Origin: Actinomycetota bacterium
GTDB taxonomy: Bacteria > Actinomycetota > Thermoleophilia > RBG-16-64-13
NCBI GenBank assembly: GCA_016278725.1
Contig: JADQBG010000005.1
Coordinates: forward strand, 1 to 64,000
DNA length: 64,000 nt
Direction: 5' to 3'
Below, piece by piece: positions 9,336 through 17,967 of this stretch (the stretch's first letter is position 1; every line of letters begins with the position of its first letter). The notes under the pieces were generated by a model that had not been told where the DNA came from, did no database searches, and was given only the letters and a program-made list of their open reading frames with translations. The position numbers were made by a program, and so were the translations under genes.

Positions 9336-9348
9336 CGTCGCCCGCGCT

Positions 9349-10089
9349 CTAGTAGTGGGGAGGCAACTGAATGGTGGTGTCGATGCCGTGCAGCACAGAA
9401 GCGACGTGCATGGCAACGTGGCCCAGGGCGGAGGCCAGGGGGTTCGCGCTCACAAGGTAGGCAAGGCTGAGAACGCCGTTGCCGATTACAGGCCCGCTGA
9501 TCTCGGTCCCCTGATACTCGGCGAATCCCCAGTGGTAGAGCACGGTGACGAAGAGACTCCCCGACAGGGCCAACATGGCCACGACTATCCGGTCGTAGCG
9601 TCCTCTGGTGAAGCCGAGATCCTTCGCGGCTAGCCAAATCATGGCTATGGGGAGTATGGAGAGGAACATGGCATCGAGGAGTCCATAGACGACGCCCAGC
9701 CACAGGAGATTTCCCACCAATGCGAGACTCTCCGGACGGCTGCTCGCCTCCTGCCCCAGTACGTTCGCGACCACGAAGGCGCCGGCCAACAGCGCGCCCA
9801 GCAATCCCCATTTCCAGTGACGCGCTATCGGAGCACGCACGTCTATCCCCGCCGTCCAGAGGTAGCCGGCAATGAGCGGAGAGGCCACGGCCAGGTAGAC
9901 GAGGACGAATAGCGAGCGTTCTAAGTCGAGAAGACCGGAGAAGATTCCAGAAAGGGCAAAGCCCGCCGCCCCGAAGACGATCAACCAGGTGAGGTGTCCC
10001 AGCCAGGTGAGGCCCTCCACCGGCCTTGTCTTGGGAAAGGCTCTTGATTGCCGAGCGACGCGGGGTGAGCGGTAAGTGGCCTGACTCAT
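9349..10089 (-). CDS. Polytopic membrane protein of unknown function
   Basis: The frame is open to 10311, but the ATG at 10089 has GAGGAGG 8 nt upstream and gives a 246-residue protein. About 30 polar residues are followed by six or more hydrophobic segments (roughly at 35-55, 62-85, 98-118, 132-158, 172-195 and 205-230). A YHWGF motif and a final segment with ANPLASALGHVAMH resemble the histidine-bearing helices of CPBP-type intramembrane proteases, but the full motif set of that family is not clear. I make no functional claim. It is convergent with the SLH gene and divergent from the ABC transporter genes. Confidence 0.75.
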   Translation of the reverse strand: MSQATYRSPRVARQSRAFPKTRPVEGLTWLGHLTWLIVFGAAGFALSGIFSGLLDLERSLFVLVYLAVASPLIAGYLWTAGIDVRAPIARHWKWGLLGALLAGAFVVANVLGQEASSRPESLALVGNLLWLGVVYGLLDAMFLSILPIAMIWLAAKDLGFTRGRYDRIVVAMLALSGSLFVTVLYHWGFAEYQGTEISGPVIGNGVLSLAYLVSANPLASALGHVAMHVASVLHGIDTTIQLPPHY

Positions 10090-10415
10090 TTGTCTGCCCT
10101 CCTCAGGCGGTCGAGTATCTTCACCGTAGCGACCGGCGCCGCCACACGTAACCGCCCTTCGGCGGGGGTGGGACTGGACGACGGAGGAGTCGGCAACCGG
10201 GTCGAAGGAACAGGCCAGGGCCCTCTTGCACGCCGGCTGGGAATGAGCAGCGGGACGATCGGCATTGGCCGTCCAAGACGAGGACAGGCCCTGCAGTTGG
10301 CCAGGAGCCAAGCCCTGCGTCCGCCCAGCGAAGAACCGTCCGAAGGACCGACGCCGACTGCCTCTGCCCGGCCTAAGCTGAACAGGCTGAAGTAATGCCG
10401 TTCAGGAGGCTCGAT
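10090..10415. other. Divergent intergenic region, no convincing gene
   Basis: These 326 bp separate the membrane protein from the ABC transporter. A 101-codon open frame at 10090-10395 has no ribosome site, is Arg/Pro/Ser-rich and looks random. A small hairpin (ACCGCC-CTTC-GGCGGGGGT) lies near 10150. Both promoters must be here, but I see no clear hexamers. Confidence 0.5.
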
Positions 10416-11417
10416 ATGGCTGGATCATCGGACCACTCTCACGATTGCGAATTCGTCCTGCAAACCTCGGGGCTCAGCAAGCGTTTCGGCCAGGTGAAGG
10501 CGATAAGCGACCTCGACCTGGCGGTTCGCCGGGGGGAGGTGTACGGCTTCATTGGCCCTAACGGCTCCGGCAAGACGACCACCATCGGGATGTGCCTCGG
10601 ACTGATGCATCCGACCTCGGGATCGGTCCGTGTCTTCGGGCAGAAGGTGACCCCCCGGGATACCCGGGCGCTTCGGGGTGTGGGCTCTTTGATGGGCACG
10701 CCGGGGATGGTGCCCTCGATGAGCGGCCGTAAGAACCTGAGGCTGCTCGCCCGGATGCGGCCCGAGATCGACGCCGAGCGGGTGGAGGAGGTGCTCGATT
10801 TCGTCGGACTGACGCAGGCCGCGGGCCGGCGGGTCAAAGGCTACTCCCTGGGGATGCGACAGCGCCTCGGATTGGGCGCCGCCCTGCTGCATCGACCCGA
10901 ACTGCTCATCCTGGACGAACCCACCAATGGCCTGGACCCTGCAGGCATGCGGGAGATCCGGGAGCTCTTACGCCGCTTGGCGGACGACGGAGTGACCGTC
11001 TTTCTCAGCACTCACCTGCTCCACGAGGTCGAACAGGTATGCGACCGGGTGACCATGCTCGCCAAGGGCCGGCAGGTGGCGCAGGGGCCGGTGGCTAACC
11101 TGCTGAGCGGCGGCGAGACCGTGCGCGTCCGGCTGGCCGAGATTGCCCTCGCCGCTAACTCTCTGAATTCGCTGTCCGGCGTGACTGCGGTCCGGCCCAA
11201 GGGCCAGTGGCTGGAAATCGAGGGCGTGTCGAGCAAGACCGTCGTGGTCCATCTGGTCCGGCACGGTTTGGTACCGGAGGAAGTGACCAACGGCCGCGCC
11301 GACCTGGAGAGCGTTTTTCTCAACCTGACCGGCGAAGGCGAAGGCGCGGACATCGGGGACGGCGGAGGAGCCCAGCTTTTCCCCGACACTCCGGTGCTCG
11401 TCGATTCGGCTGCCTAA
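10416..11417 (+). CDS. ABC-2 type exporter ATP-binding protein (BcrA/NatA-like)
   Basis: ATG 10416 is preferred over the upstream in-frame ATG 10395 because AGGAGG lies 6 nt before it. The 333-residue product has Walker A GPNGSGKTT, signature YSLGMRQRLGLG, Walker B LLILDEPTNGLDP and the switch histidine in STHLLHEVEQ. A C-terminal extension of about 95 residues is typical of drug/bacteriocin-type and NatA-like ATPases. It would power the permease encoded 27 bp downstream, acting at the inner face of the membrane. The exported substrate cannot be told; bacitracin-like peptides or sodium are family precedents. Confidence 0.9.
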   Translation: MAGSSDHSHDCEFVLQTSGLSKRFGQVKAISDLDLAVRRGEVYGFIGPNGSGKTTTIGMCLGLMHPTSGSVRVFGQKVTPRDTRALRGVGSLMGTPGMVPSMSGRKNLRLLARMRPEIDAERVEEVLDFVGLTQAAGRRVKGYSLGMRQRLGLGAALLHRPELLILDEPTNGLDPAGMREIRELLRRLADDGVTVFLSTHLLHEVEQVCDRVTMLAKGRQVAQGPVANLLSGGETVRVRLAEIALAANSLNSLSGVTAVRPKGQWLEIEGVSSKTVVVHLVRHGLVPEEVTNGRADLESVFLNLTGEGEGADIGDGGGAQLFPDTPVLVDSAA

Positions 11418-11444
11418 CCCCGCTATTTGCTGAAGGGAGATCAG

Positions 11445-12239
11445 ATGTTCGTAAACGTACTTCGCGCTCAACAGACCAAGACACTGGCCAGCGGAGTTCT
11501 CTGGGTCGAGCTTGCCGCGCTGGCGGCCATCACCGCTCTGCTCGTCACATTGACCAACACCATGACCGAACTCAAGGCCGACGCGCCCGTGACCCTGGCC
11601 GGCCAGATGAACGAAATGCTGCAACACGCCGGTACCTCCACCATGGGACACGTTCTGGCCGTGGTTCTCGCGGGAGCCGTCATGGCCCAAGAGTACAACT
11701 GGCGGAGCCTCCACCTGTGGCTGAGCCAAGGCGTCTCCCGCACCACCCTGCTCTGGACGAAATTAGTGTCCCTGATCGTGCCGGTTGCGCTCTTCTTCGT
11801 GGTCACTGCAGCCGTCACGGCGGCGGTCGCCGGAGGATTCCTCTACGTGGAGCACGGCAGTATCGGTCCGGTGGCGGGCGAACTCGTCGACCTGCTCAGG
11901 ACGGCCGGGTTGGGGGCGTACGGTGTGCTTCCTTTCGCCGCCCTTGCCCTGCTGCTCGCGGTCACCGGCCGCTCGATGCTGGTCGCGGTCGGGGGCGGGC
12001 TGGCCCTCACCATGATGGGCGAGATGCTCTTCGTGCAGATCATGGGCATGATCGGCGGGCGCGCCCTGGACCTGGTCGCCTATCTCCCAGGCTCTCTGGT
12101 GCCCGGATTGCTGGGGATGGAAATCGAGGCCTACCAGCCCCTCGAGCCGGGAGCCGCCGCCGCCGTCATCGCCATGTACACCGGCTTGTTCATGGTGGCG
12201 GCGACACTCATCTTTCGGAGGCAGGATCTGCACGACTGA
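11445..12239 (+). CDS. ABC-2 type transporter permease
   Basis: ATG 11445 follows AAGGGAGA by 4 nt; an in-frame TTG 11427 is less likely. The 264-residue protein has six predicted membrane helices. The pattern is N-terminal cytoplasmic segment, TM1 (LWVELAALAAITALLVTL), a periplasmic loop, TM2 around MGHVLAVVLAGAVMAQEY, then four more helices, as in the BcrB/NatB class of exporters. It pairs with the upstream ATPase as a likely two-gene efflux system. The stop at 12239 is followed by a convergent small membrane protein gene. Confidence 0.85.
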   Translation: MFVNVLRAQQTKTLASGVLWVELAALAAITALLVTLTNTMTELKADAPVTLAGQMNEMLQHAGTSTMGHVLAVVLAGAVMAQEYNWRSLHLWLSQGVSRTTLLWTKLVSLIVPVALFFVVTAAVTAAVAGGFLYVEHGSIGPVAGELVDLLRTAGLGAYGVLPFAALALLLAVTGRSMLVAVGGGLALTMMGEMLFVQIMGMIGGRALDLVAYLPGSLVPGLLGMEIEAYQPLEPGAAAAVIAMYTGLFMVAATLIFRRQDLHD

Positions 12240-12299
12240 GCCGTGATCGCCACGACCGAAACGTGACCGGCACGGCCGAGTAAGTAGTTGTGGGCGCCG

Positions 12300-12635
12300 C
12301 TATCCTCGCGGCGCCCACATTATGATCGCCACACCCACCAGACAGATACCGGCGCCAATCCAGTCGTATGCGTCGGGCTGCTTGCGGTCGACGAACCAGC
12401 CCCAAAAAGTCGAGAGGATGATGAACACCCCGCCGTAGGCCGCGTATATCCGCCCGAAGCGGTCCTCAGGCTGAAGCGTCGGCACGATTCCATAGAGGAA
12501 CAGGATGAAGCCGCCAATGGCTCCGGCCGTCCAGGCCCAATCCTCCCGCAACCAAAGCCAGACCAGATAGCCTCCGCCTATCTCGGCGAGACCGGCCACC
12601 GCGAAGAGGGCCAAGGAGTAGAGGATGGTTGTCAT
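12300..12635 (-). CDS. YnfA/UPF0060-family small membrane protein
   Basis: The product is 111 residues, the normal length for the family, with four hydrophobic helices. Its signatures include [13 protein letters not shown] in TM1, the middle [14 protein letters not shown], and [19 protein letters not shown] before the last helix. The family is related to small multidrug resistance exporters and some members have been linked to efflux, but the physiological substrate is not settled. It is transcribed alone, convergent with the ABC permease gene and divergent from the foldase gene. Confidence 0.9.
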   Translation of the reverse strand: MTTILYSLALFAVAGLAEIGGGYLVWLWLREDWAWTAGAIGGFILFLYGIVPTLQPEDRFGRIYAAYGGVFIILSTFWGWFVDRKQPDAYDWIGAGICLVGVAIIMWAPRG

Positions 12636-12784
12636 CCGGCGATTCTAGCCGGAAGCTGGGAGGTCTTCTAGCACAGCTTCCAACACATGGGACTGGTACA
12701 ATTCCTCTCGTTTACGGCTACGAACGGCCCGTCCCCCTGGGGCCGAACTCTCCAGCGGTGCCTAATCTAATGGAAGGGGCTTCC

Positions 12785-13873
12785 TTGAAGTTTCAGTTGC
12801 GAAAGTCGTTGTGGGGCTTTCTGATGATTCTGGCGTTCTCCCCGATAGTCCTCGGTTGTGGTGGCGAGAGCCTCGCAGAAGACGTCGCCGCCGAGGTAGG
12901 TGGTGTACAGATCACGCAGGCGCAGCTGGACGAGCAGGTGCAGAAGATCCAGCAGCAAATGGGAGAGCAGGTGCCGAGCGAGGAGAGCGATCCTGAGGGC
13001 TACGACACGTTCCGCCGGCAAGTCCTGGATTATCTGGTTACCCTGGAAATCGTCACGCAGAAGGCCGATGAAGCCGGCGTCGAGGTCACCGAAGCGGAGG
13101 TCGATGAGCAGCTGGCAAAGCTCAAAGAACCCTACGGCGGCGACCAGGCAAAGTTCGAACAGGCGATCGCCCAACAGAACCTGTCCCTGGAGCAGTTGAG
13201 AGAGAACCTGCGCCAACAGGGTCTGATCACCAAGATGATCGAAGAGGTCAGCAAGGACATCGAGGTATCGGACGAAGAGGTGGCCACCTTCTACGAAGAG
13301 CAGAAAGCAGAGCTGAGCGTCGACGAGACCCGCAGAGTGAGCCACATCCTTTTCTCGCCGGAGAATACGCAGGATGACGAGGCGGAAGTCACCGAGGCCG
13401 ACTGGCAGGCCGCTCTCGAGGAAGCACAGCAGGTTCGCCGGCAGATCGTGGACGGAGCCGCCTTCGCGGAGCTGGCGAAGCAGCTATCCGACGACCCGGG
13501 TTCCAAGGATGAGGGGGGCGAAGTGGGCGTGATCGAGCGGGGTGCCCTGCTCCCCGAATTCGAAGACGCGGTCTTCGGCCTGCCAGAGGGCGAGCTCTCC
13601 GAGCCCGTCCGCACCCCGTACGGCTATCACCTGATTCGGGTGGAGGAGATCATCCCCAAGCACGTTCCCACCCTCGAGGAGGCGCGGGAAGGACTGCGGG
13701 CCCAAATCGCGGCCGAAGACCGGCGGGCGCTCTGGGAAGAGTGGCTGAAGCAGGCCAAGGAAGAGCTCGACGTGTCCGTCCAGGAAGACCTCGAGTATCA
13801 GCCGACCACCACCGAGGCGGCTGCGGAGCCCGGCGAGAGTAGCGGCGGGGAGACCACTGAGACAACCGAGTAG
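12785..13873 (+). CDS. prsA: Peptidyl-prolyl isomerase lipoprotein (PrsA/SurA-like foldase)
   Basis: TTG 12785 has GGAAGGGG just upstream and gives a 362-residue protein starting Met-Lys-Phe-Gln. Residues 1-25 form a lipoprotein signal with Cys25 in IVLGCGG. A SurA-N-like chaperone region covers about 40-165. A parvulin domain at about 180-300 has VSHILFSPEN, SDDPGSKDEGGEVG and PVRTPYGYHLIRV, all typical of active rotamases. A Thr/Glu-rich tail ends the chain. It should sit on the outer face of the membrane and help fold exported proteins, which are abundant here. The prolipoprotein diacylglyceryl transferase needed to lipidate it is encoded 0.85 kb downstream. Confidence 0.9.
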   Translation: MKFQLRKSLWGFLMILAFSPIVLGCGGESLAEDVAAEVGGVQITQAQLDEQVQKIQQQMGEQVPSEESDPEGYDTFRRQVLDYLVTLEIVTQKADEAGVEVTEAEVDEQLAKLKEPYGGDQAKFEQAIAQQNLSLEQLRENLRQQGLITKMIEEVSKDIEVSDEEVATFYEEQKAELSVDETRRVSHILFSPENTQDDEAEVTEADWQAALEEAQQVRRQIVDGAAFAELAKQLSDDPGSKDEGGEVGVIERGALLPEFEDAVFGLPEGELSEPVRTPYGYHLIRVEEIIPKHVPTLEEAREGLRAQIAAEDRRALWEEWLKQAKEELDVSVQEDLEYQPTTTEAAAEPGESSGGETTETTE

Positions 13874-13958
13874 GCAGGATCACCCGAGCGGGGACGGCGA
13901 AATTCAAGGGAGTGCTTCTTCCCTGAACGCCGGCCCCTTTTCCCTTTGGCTGGAGCAG

Positions 13959-14555
13959 GTGCTGCCGGCGATCTGCGGTCAGGGCGTGTCCGAGGTGCCC
14001 TGCGGCGACTGCACCGCCTGTTGCACTTCGTCTCAGTTCGTCCATATTGCCCCGGACGAGAACGAGACGCTGTCGCACGTCCCTCCGGAGCTCAGGTTTC
14101 CCGCACCGCGGATGCCCCGTGGCCACGTGGTCCTGGGTTATGACCAGAGCGGACACTGCCCCCTGCTGGGCGGGGCCGGGTGCTCGATCTACGCTCACCG
14201 TCCCCGCACCTGTCGTACCTACGACTGCCGTGTCTTTGTCGCGACCGGTCTCGAGATCACCGAGGAGAGCCAAGTCTCGATCGCGCGGCGGGCGAAGCGG
14301 TGGCGGTTCAGCTTCCCCGAGGAACTCGATCGGGTGCGCCACGAAGCAGTGCGTGCGGCTGCGGCCTTCCTAAAGGAACATCAGGGTTTGCTCCCAGAAG
14401 ACCTTGCTCCCAGAACAGTGACTCAGGTTGCCGTGCTTGCGGTCGGAATCCACGATCTCTTCCTCGACAGAGATGCTGAGACCACCCGTCTCCGGCCGGT
14501 TGCGCCGACGGCCCAGGCGGTGCGCAGCGAGGTGATTCGGCGCCGCCGTCCCTGA
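13959..14555 (+). CDS. YkgJ-like cysteine-cluster protein
   Basis: The product, 198 residues from GTG 13959, has the cluster CGDCTACCTSSQFVHI near its N-terminus, then CPLLGGAGCSIYAHRPRTCRTYDCRVF. This is the YkgJ-type metal-chelating cluster; members are thought to bind zinc or an iron-sulfur centre, and their role is not established. The homologous-looking N-terminus extends upstream in the same frame (SLWLEQVLPAICG), where no ATG, GTG or TTG exists. CTG 13923, with AAGGGAG 10 nt before it, is therefore a possible true start. It follows the foldase gene by less than 100 bp on the same strand. Confidence 0.8.
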   Translation: MLPAICGQGVSEVPCGDCTACCTSSQFVHIAPDENETLSHVPPELRFPAPRMPRGHVVLGYDQSGHCPLLGGAGCSIYAHRPRTCRTYDCRVFVATGLEITEESQVSIARRAKRWRFSFPEELDRVRHEAVRAAAAFLKEHQGLLPEDLAPRTVTQVAVLAVGIHDLFLDRDAETTRLRPVAPTAQAVRSEVIRRRRP

Positions 14556-14718
14556 CCCGGATGGGCGCTTCTCCCGGGTCGCCCCTGTCTGCTGGATATC
14601 ACCGGTAAGCACCTTTCTCTGCGCGCAGATCCTCCTCTGTGAAGTCCTTACAACCGCTTAACAAAATGAATCTACCCTTTACTTAGAGCTGCGGTGAGAA
14701 TTTTGAAGCGAGGTAGCG

Positions 14719-15510
14719 GTGCCGTTTGAAACTATCGATATCCTGCATCTGGGGCCCCTCCATCTGAGGACGTGGGGTCTCATGGTTGGACTCGGTTTGT
14801 TCGCCGGCGCCGCCATTTCCGCGCGACTTGCTCCTCGACGCGGCGTCGGAGCGGACCGGATTTGGTCGCTCACTCTGGTGACGGCACTCTCGGGCCTTTT
14901 GGGTGCGCGCGTGCTTTGGGCCCTGCAGCCGGCGTTGATCGAGCGGACCCTGGAAAACCCGCTGATCGCCCTTCAGGTCTGGGATGGGGGACTGACCTTC
15001 GTCGGCGGTCTCATAGGCGCGACCATCGGCGGGGCCGTGTATCTCCGCCGGGCCGGCGTACCGCTGTTTCGGACGCTCGATGTGGTGGCCCCGGGCTTCG
15101 GCGTCGGCCTCGCCATCGGCCGGATCGGCTGCTACCTAACCGGTTTGCATCCAGGAAAGCCAACCTCGTTGCCCTGGGGAATCGATTACTTGGGGGCGAT
15201 TCGTCATCCCATTCCCCTCTACGAAGCCGCGCTTGGCCTGGCGCTCGCCGGACTTGCCTTCTGGCTGTTGCGGCGGGTGGAGTCCCACGGCCTGGTGGGG
15301 CTGCTGACGGCGGCGGCGTATCTGGGTTCACGCGCGCTGCTCGACCTCTTGCGGGCGACGAACGGCACCGAGGGAGCGGATCCCCGTCTCGTGGCAGATC
15401 TGACGCTCACGCAAGGCGTGGCTCTAGTGATGGTCCCACTGCTCGTCGTGCTGATCGTGCTCGAATCGACGCTCTCACGAGTGCCGGTGCGCGCCGAGTA
15501 CGAGGGGTGA
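14719..15510 (+). CDS. lgt: Prolipoprotein diacylglyceryl transferase
   Basis: The product is 263 residues, the usual Lgt length, with about seven membrane helices. It starts with FETIDILHLGPLHLRTWGLMV, whose GPLHLRTWGLM segment matches the Lgt N-terminus. DGGLTFVGGLIGA corresponds to the GG-x-S-F-H-GGL active-site region. GRIGCYLTGLHPGKPTSLPWG corresponds to the signature usually read GRIGNFINGE-x-x-G-x-x-T. The enzyme moves diacylglycerol from phosphatidylglycerol to the lipobox cysteine at the outer membrane leaflet. Lipoproteins in this window that would be substrates include the foldase, the DUF192 protein and the truncated binding protein. The Asn-to-Cys and Glu-to-Leu changes in the signature are worth noting and suggest a divergent Lgt. 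Confidence 0.85.
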   Translation: MPFETIDILHLGPLHLRTWGLMVGLGLFAGAAISARLAPRRGVGADRIWSLTLVTALSGLLGARVLWALQPALIERTLENPLIALQVWDGGLTFVGGLIGATIGGAVYLRRAGVPLFRTLDVVAPGFGVGLAIGRIGCYLTGLHPGKPTSLPWGIDYLGAIRHPIPLYEAALGLALAGLAFWLLRRVESHGLVGLLTAAAYLGSRALLDLLRATNGTEGADPRLVADLTLTQGVALVMVPLLVVLIVLESTLSRVPVRAEYEG

Positions 15511-15567
15511 AGGCAACTTGGAAGACGTTGCCGCAATGAAAGACAATCTCGAGAAAAGGAGAACGGT

Positions 15568-15990
15568 ATGAAGATGACGATGAGAGAACGGCTGGCTTCG
15601 CGGAAACTGCAGGGTTTGCTGGGTTTCCTGCTGATAACCGGCGGCGTGCTTGGCGTGCTGAGCCTGGGTGCCACGGGCGGCGGGCTGGTGGACAATGCCC
15701 TGGCGGGCGAATCGACCAGTTCCGGCAGCTACGTGGACGGCGTTCGCAGCATGATCGAGGAACACATGGGCGCCGAGTTCGCCGGGCAGGAGGGACTCGC
15801 CGAATCGATGGCTGAGCACATGCAGGAGGTTCACGGCGAAGACGCTCAGGCGATGCTCGAGGCCTGCGATGGCGCCGATGGGGAATCCCATATGAGTGGC
15901 GCCGATGGGGAATTCGACATGGGCGGCGGCATGATGGGCGGCGGCGAAGGTATGATGGGAGCAGGCAGCGGGGGGATGATGGGCCTCTAA
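15568..15990 (+). CDS. Small exported Met/Gly/His-rich protein
   Basis: ATG 15568 follows AAAGGAGAACGGT. The 140-residue product has a basic N-terminus, a single hydrophobic segment (about 17-45) that is either a long signal peptide or an anchor, and a mature part rich in Met, Glu, His and Gly. A GADGE-(S/F)-(H/D)-M unit is repeated twice. The C-terminus is a run of Gly-Gly-Met-Met units. Such Met/His-rich secreted proteins often bind copper(I) or other soft metals, but this is only inference from composition. A terminator follows at once, so it is monocistronic or the last gene after lgt. Confidence 0.75.
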   Translation: MKMTMRERLASRKLQGLLGFLLITGGVLGVLSLGATGGGLVDNALAGESTSSGSYVDGVRSMIEEHMGAEFAGQEGLAESMAEHMQEVHGEDAQAMLEACDGADGESHMSGADGEFDMGGGMMGGGEGMMGAGSGGMMGL

Positions 15991-16017
15991 GCTCCGACAA
16001 GCTTACGGGATGATTTA

Positions 16018-16050
16018 GGGGCCGGCCGCCAAGCCGGCCCCTTCTATTTT
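16018..16050 (+). terminator. Rho-independent terminator
   Basis: The stem GGGGCCGGC with GCCGGCCCC encloses a 6-nt loop and is followed by TTCTATTTT. It separates the Met-rich protein gene from the two-component system. Confidence 0.88.
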
Positions 16051-16064
16051 GGAGATGTACTCTC

Positions 16065-16784
16065 TTGGCCGAAACACAGGAGCAGATTCGGATTCTGGTC
16101 GTCGACGATGATGACAACGTGCGGTTCCTGGTTTCCGCGTACCTGGAGCGCGAGGGCTACCTGGTCGCCTCGGCGGCGGATGGGACCGAGGCGCTTCGTC
16201 AATTTGCCGCCTTTCAGCCGCAGATTCTGATACTCGACCTGATGCTTCCCGGGATAGGGGGACTCGAGGTCGCCAAGAAGGTGCGGGCTTCTCGCGAGAT
16301 CCCCATCCTGATGTTGACCGCCCGCGGCGAGGAAGAAGATGTACTGGCCGGCTTTGACGCCGGCGCCGACGACTATCTCACCAAGCCGTTCAGTCCCAAG
16401 GTGCTGGTCGCCAGGGTGGAAGCCATCCTGCGCCGTGTCGGGGTGACCCCGGAGGATGGGGACGGGCCGATCGTCCACGATGGACTGGTGCTGGACGCGC
16501 GCAGCCGGGAGGTCACCGTCGACGGCCGGCCGGTGGAACTGACTACCCTCGAGTTCGACCTGCTCCAGGTTCTGGCCGCGCATCCGGGTTGGGTCTATTC
16601 GCGGGAGCAGCTCCTCGAGCGGGTATGGGGATACGATTATCTTGGCGACTCGCGTGTGGTGGACGTGCACGTGGCCAACCTGCGCAAGAAGATCGGAGAC
16701 GACTCTTCCTCCCCGCGCTTCATCGCCACTATCCGCGGGGTGGGCTACAAGTTCCGCAAGGGCGACTCGGAGTCCCCCAGGTGA
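16065..16784 (+). CDS. OmpR-family response regulator
   Basis: The product, 239 residues from TTG 16065, has a receiver domain (1-120) with acidic pocket VVDDDD, phospho-acceptor Asp58 in ILDLMLPG, the switch Thr in LMLTARGEEED and Lys in YLTKPFSP. An OmpR/PhoB winged-helix DNA-binding domain covers about 145-232 (LTTLEFDLLQVLAAHPGWVYSREQLLERVWGYDY in part, then VDVHVANLRKKI). Its stop overlaps the GTG start of the kinase gene by GTGA, showing translational coupling. Targets are unknown; the neighbouring secreted and cytochrome-maturation genes are candidates. Confidence 0.93.
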   Translation: MAETQEQIRILVVDDDDNVRFLVSAYLEREGYLVASAADGTEALRQFAAFQPQILILDLMLPGIGGLEVAKKVRASREIPILMLTARGEEEDVLAGFDAGADDYLTKPFSPKVLVARVEAILRRVGVTPEDGDGPIVHDGLVLDARSREVTVDGRPVELTTLEFDLLQVLAAHPGWVYSREQLLERVWGYDYLGDSRVVDVHVANLRKKIGDDSSSPRFIATIRGVGYKFRKGDSESPR

Positions 16785-17869
16785 GTCTCCGCTGGCGCCT
16801 CTTCTTGCTCTACCTGCTTCCTCTGGCCGCCATGACCCTGGTTCTGCTCGTGTCCTTGCGCAACATCGCCATCGGTGCGGCGAACGCCCATATGGCCGAC
16901 ATGGCTTCAATGATGCCGGGTCTGGTGACCGACATCGAAGAAGCCATCGCCGCCGGCATCACCCAGGCGGTCTTCATCGGGCTGGGCCTGGGCATCGTGG
17001 TCGCCATCACGGCCAGTTTCCTCGTCTCCGACCGGCTATCCAGCACTTTCGTCCGGCTCTCCCGGGCGTCACGCATCATCGCCGCGGGCCGCTACGACGA
17101 ACGCATCGATTACACCAGCGGCGACGAGATTGGCGAGATGGTCGGAGCGTTCAACGAGATGGCCGAGCGCCTGGAGGAAACCGAGAGCCTCCGCCGCGAA
17201 CTGCTGGCGACCATCTCTCATGAGCTGCGCACCCCTTTGAGCAACATCCAGGGCTACATGGAAGGGTTGATGGATGGGGTGGTTCCGGAGGATCCGGCCA
17301 CGTATCAGCTGGTCTACCGCGAAGCGGGAAGGCTGGCGCGGCTGGTTCAGGACGTCGAGCGGCTCTCCCGCGTAGAGGCCGGAGTGGAGCCGCCCAGGCC
17401 CAGTCTGCTCCCCGCCGGCCCTCTGGTGTCCGAGGTCATCGAGCGCATCCGCCCGCTCTTTCAGGAGCGGGAAGTCGCCCTCGAGAAGCGGGAAGCGGAG
17501 GGCAACCTCATGGTTTGGGCAGATGAGGACAAGCTGGTACAGGTGCTTCTCAGCATGCTGGACAACGCGGTCAAACACACGCCCAAAAGCGGCCGGGTGA
17601 CGGTCACGGTGGAGGAGGGAGCCGGTGTCAAGACCGGGCTGCGGATCACCGACACCGGAGTCGGTATTCCCGCAGAGGACCTGCCCCACGTGTTCGAGCG
17701 TTTCTACCGGGTGGACAAGTCCCGCTCGCAGGAGGGGGGCGGCACGGGGATCGGTCTGGCGGTCGCGCGCAGCCTGGTCGAGCAGATGGGCGGCACGATA
17801 AGCGCTACGAGCACGATCGGTGAGGGCGCCACCTTCTTGGTGGAGTTGCCGGGCGGCCCACCGAAGTAG
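16781..17869 (+). CDS. HAMP sensor histidine kinase
   Basis: GTG 16781 overlaps the regulator stop codon and opens a 362-residue protein. TM1 covers about 7-28 and TM2 about 62-85, with only a short outside loop of about 35 residues rich in Met, Ala and Asp. HAMP is at about 86-138. HisKA follows with His147 in ATISHELRTPLSN. HATPase has N-box MLDNAVKHTPK, G1 ITDTGVGIP and G2 GGGTGIGLAVARS. The small sensing loop suggests membrane or envelope-stress sensing rather than binding of a large ligand. It should phosphorylate the regulator encoded just upstream. Confidence 0.92.
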   Translation: MSLRWRLFLLYLLPLAAMTLVLLVSLRNIAIGAANAHMADMASMMPGLVTDIEEAIAAGITQAVFIGLGLGIVVAITASFLVSDRLSSTFVRLSRASRIIAAGRYDERIDYTSGDEIGEMVGAFNEMAERLEETESLRRELLATISHELRTPLSNIQGYMEGLMDGVVPEDPATYQLVYREAGRLARLVQDVERLSRVEAGVEPPRPSLLPAGPLVSEVIERIRPLFQEREVALEKREAEGNLMVWADEDKLVQVLLSMLDNAVKHTPKSGRVTVTVEEGAGVKTGLRITDTGVGIPAEDLPHVFERFYRVDKSRSQEGGGTGIGLAVARSLVEQMGGTISATSTIGEGATFLVELPGGPPK

Positions 17870-17931
17870 GCCGCCCGGATTGCCGCCCGGATTGTTGCCT
17901 GCCCGGTTTGTCGCGGGCGGCGGCCGGGCCA

Positions 17932-17952
17932 GGCCGGGGCGATGCCCCGGCC
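17932..17952. terminator. Hairpin between convergent genes
   Basis: A perfect 9-bp stem GGCCGGGGC/GCCCCGGCC encloses a GAT loop. It lies between the kinase and the DUF2318 gene, which converge. There is no T-tract. Confidence 0.5.
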
Positions 17953-17967
17953 GGACCACTGGCCGAC

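Noticed and set aside
10090-10395. A 101-codon plus-strand frame in the divergent region.
   Set aside because: Random-looking Arg/Ser/Pro composition, no ribosome site, and it ends just at the ABC gene start.
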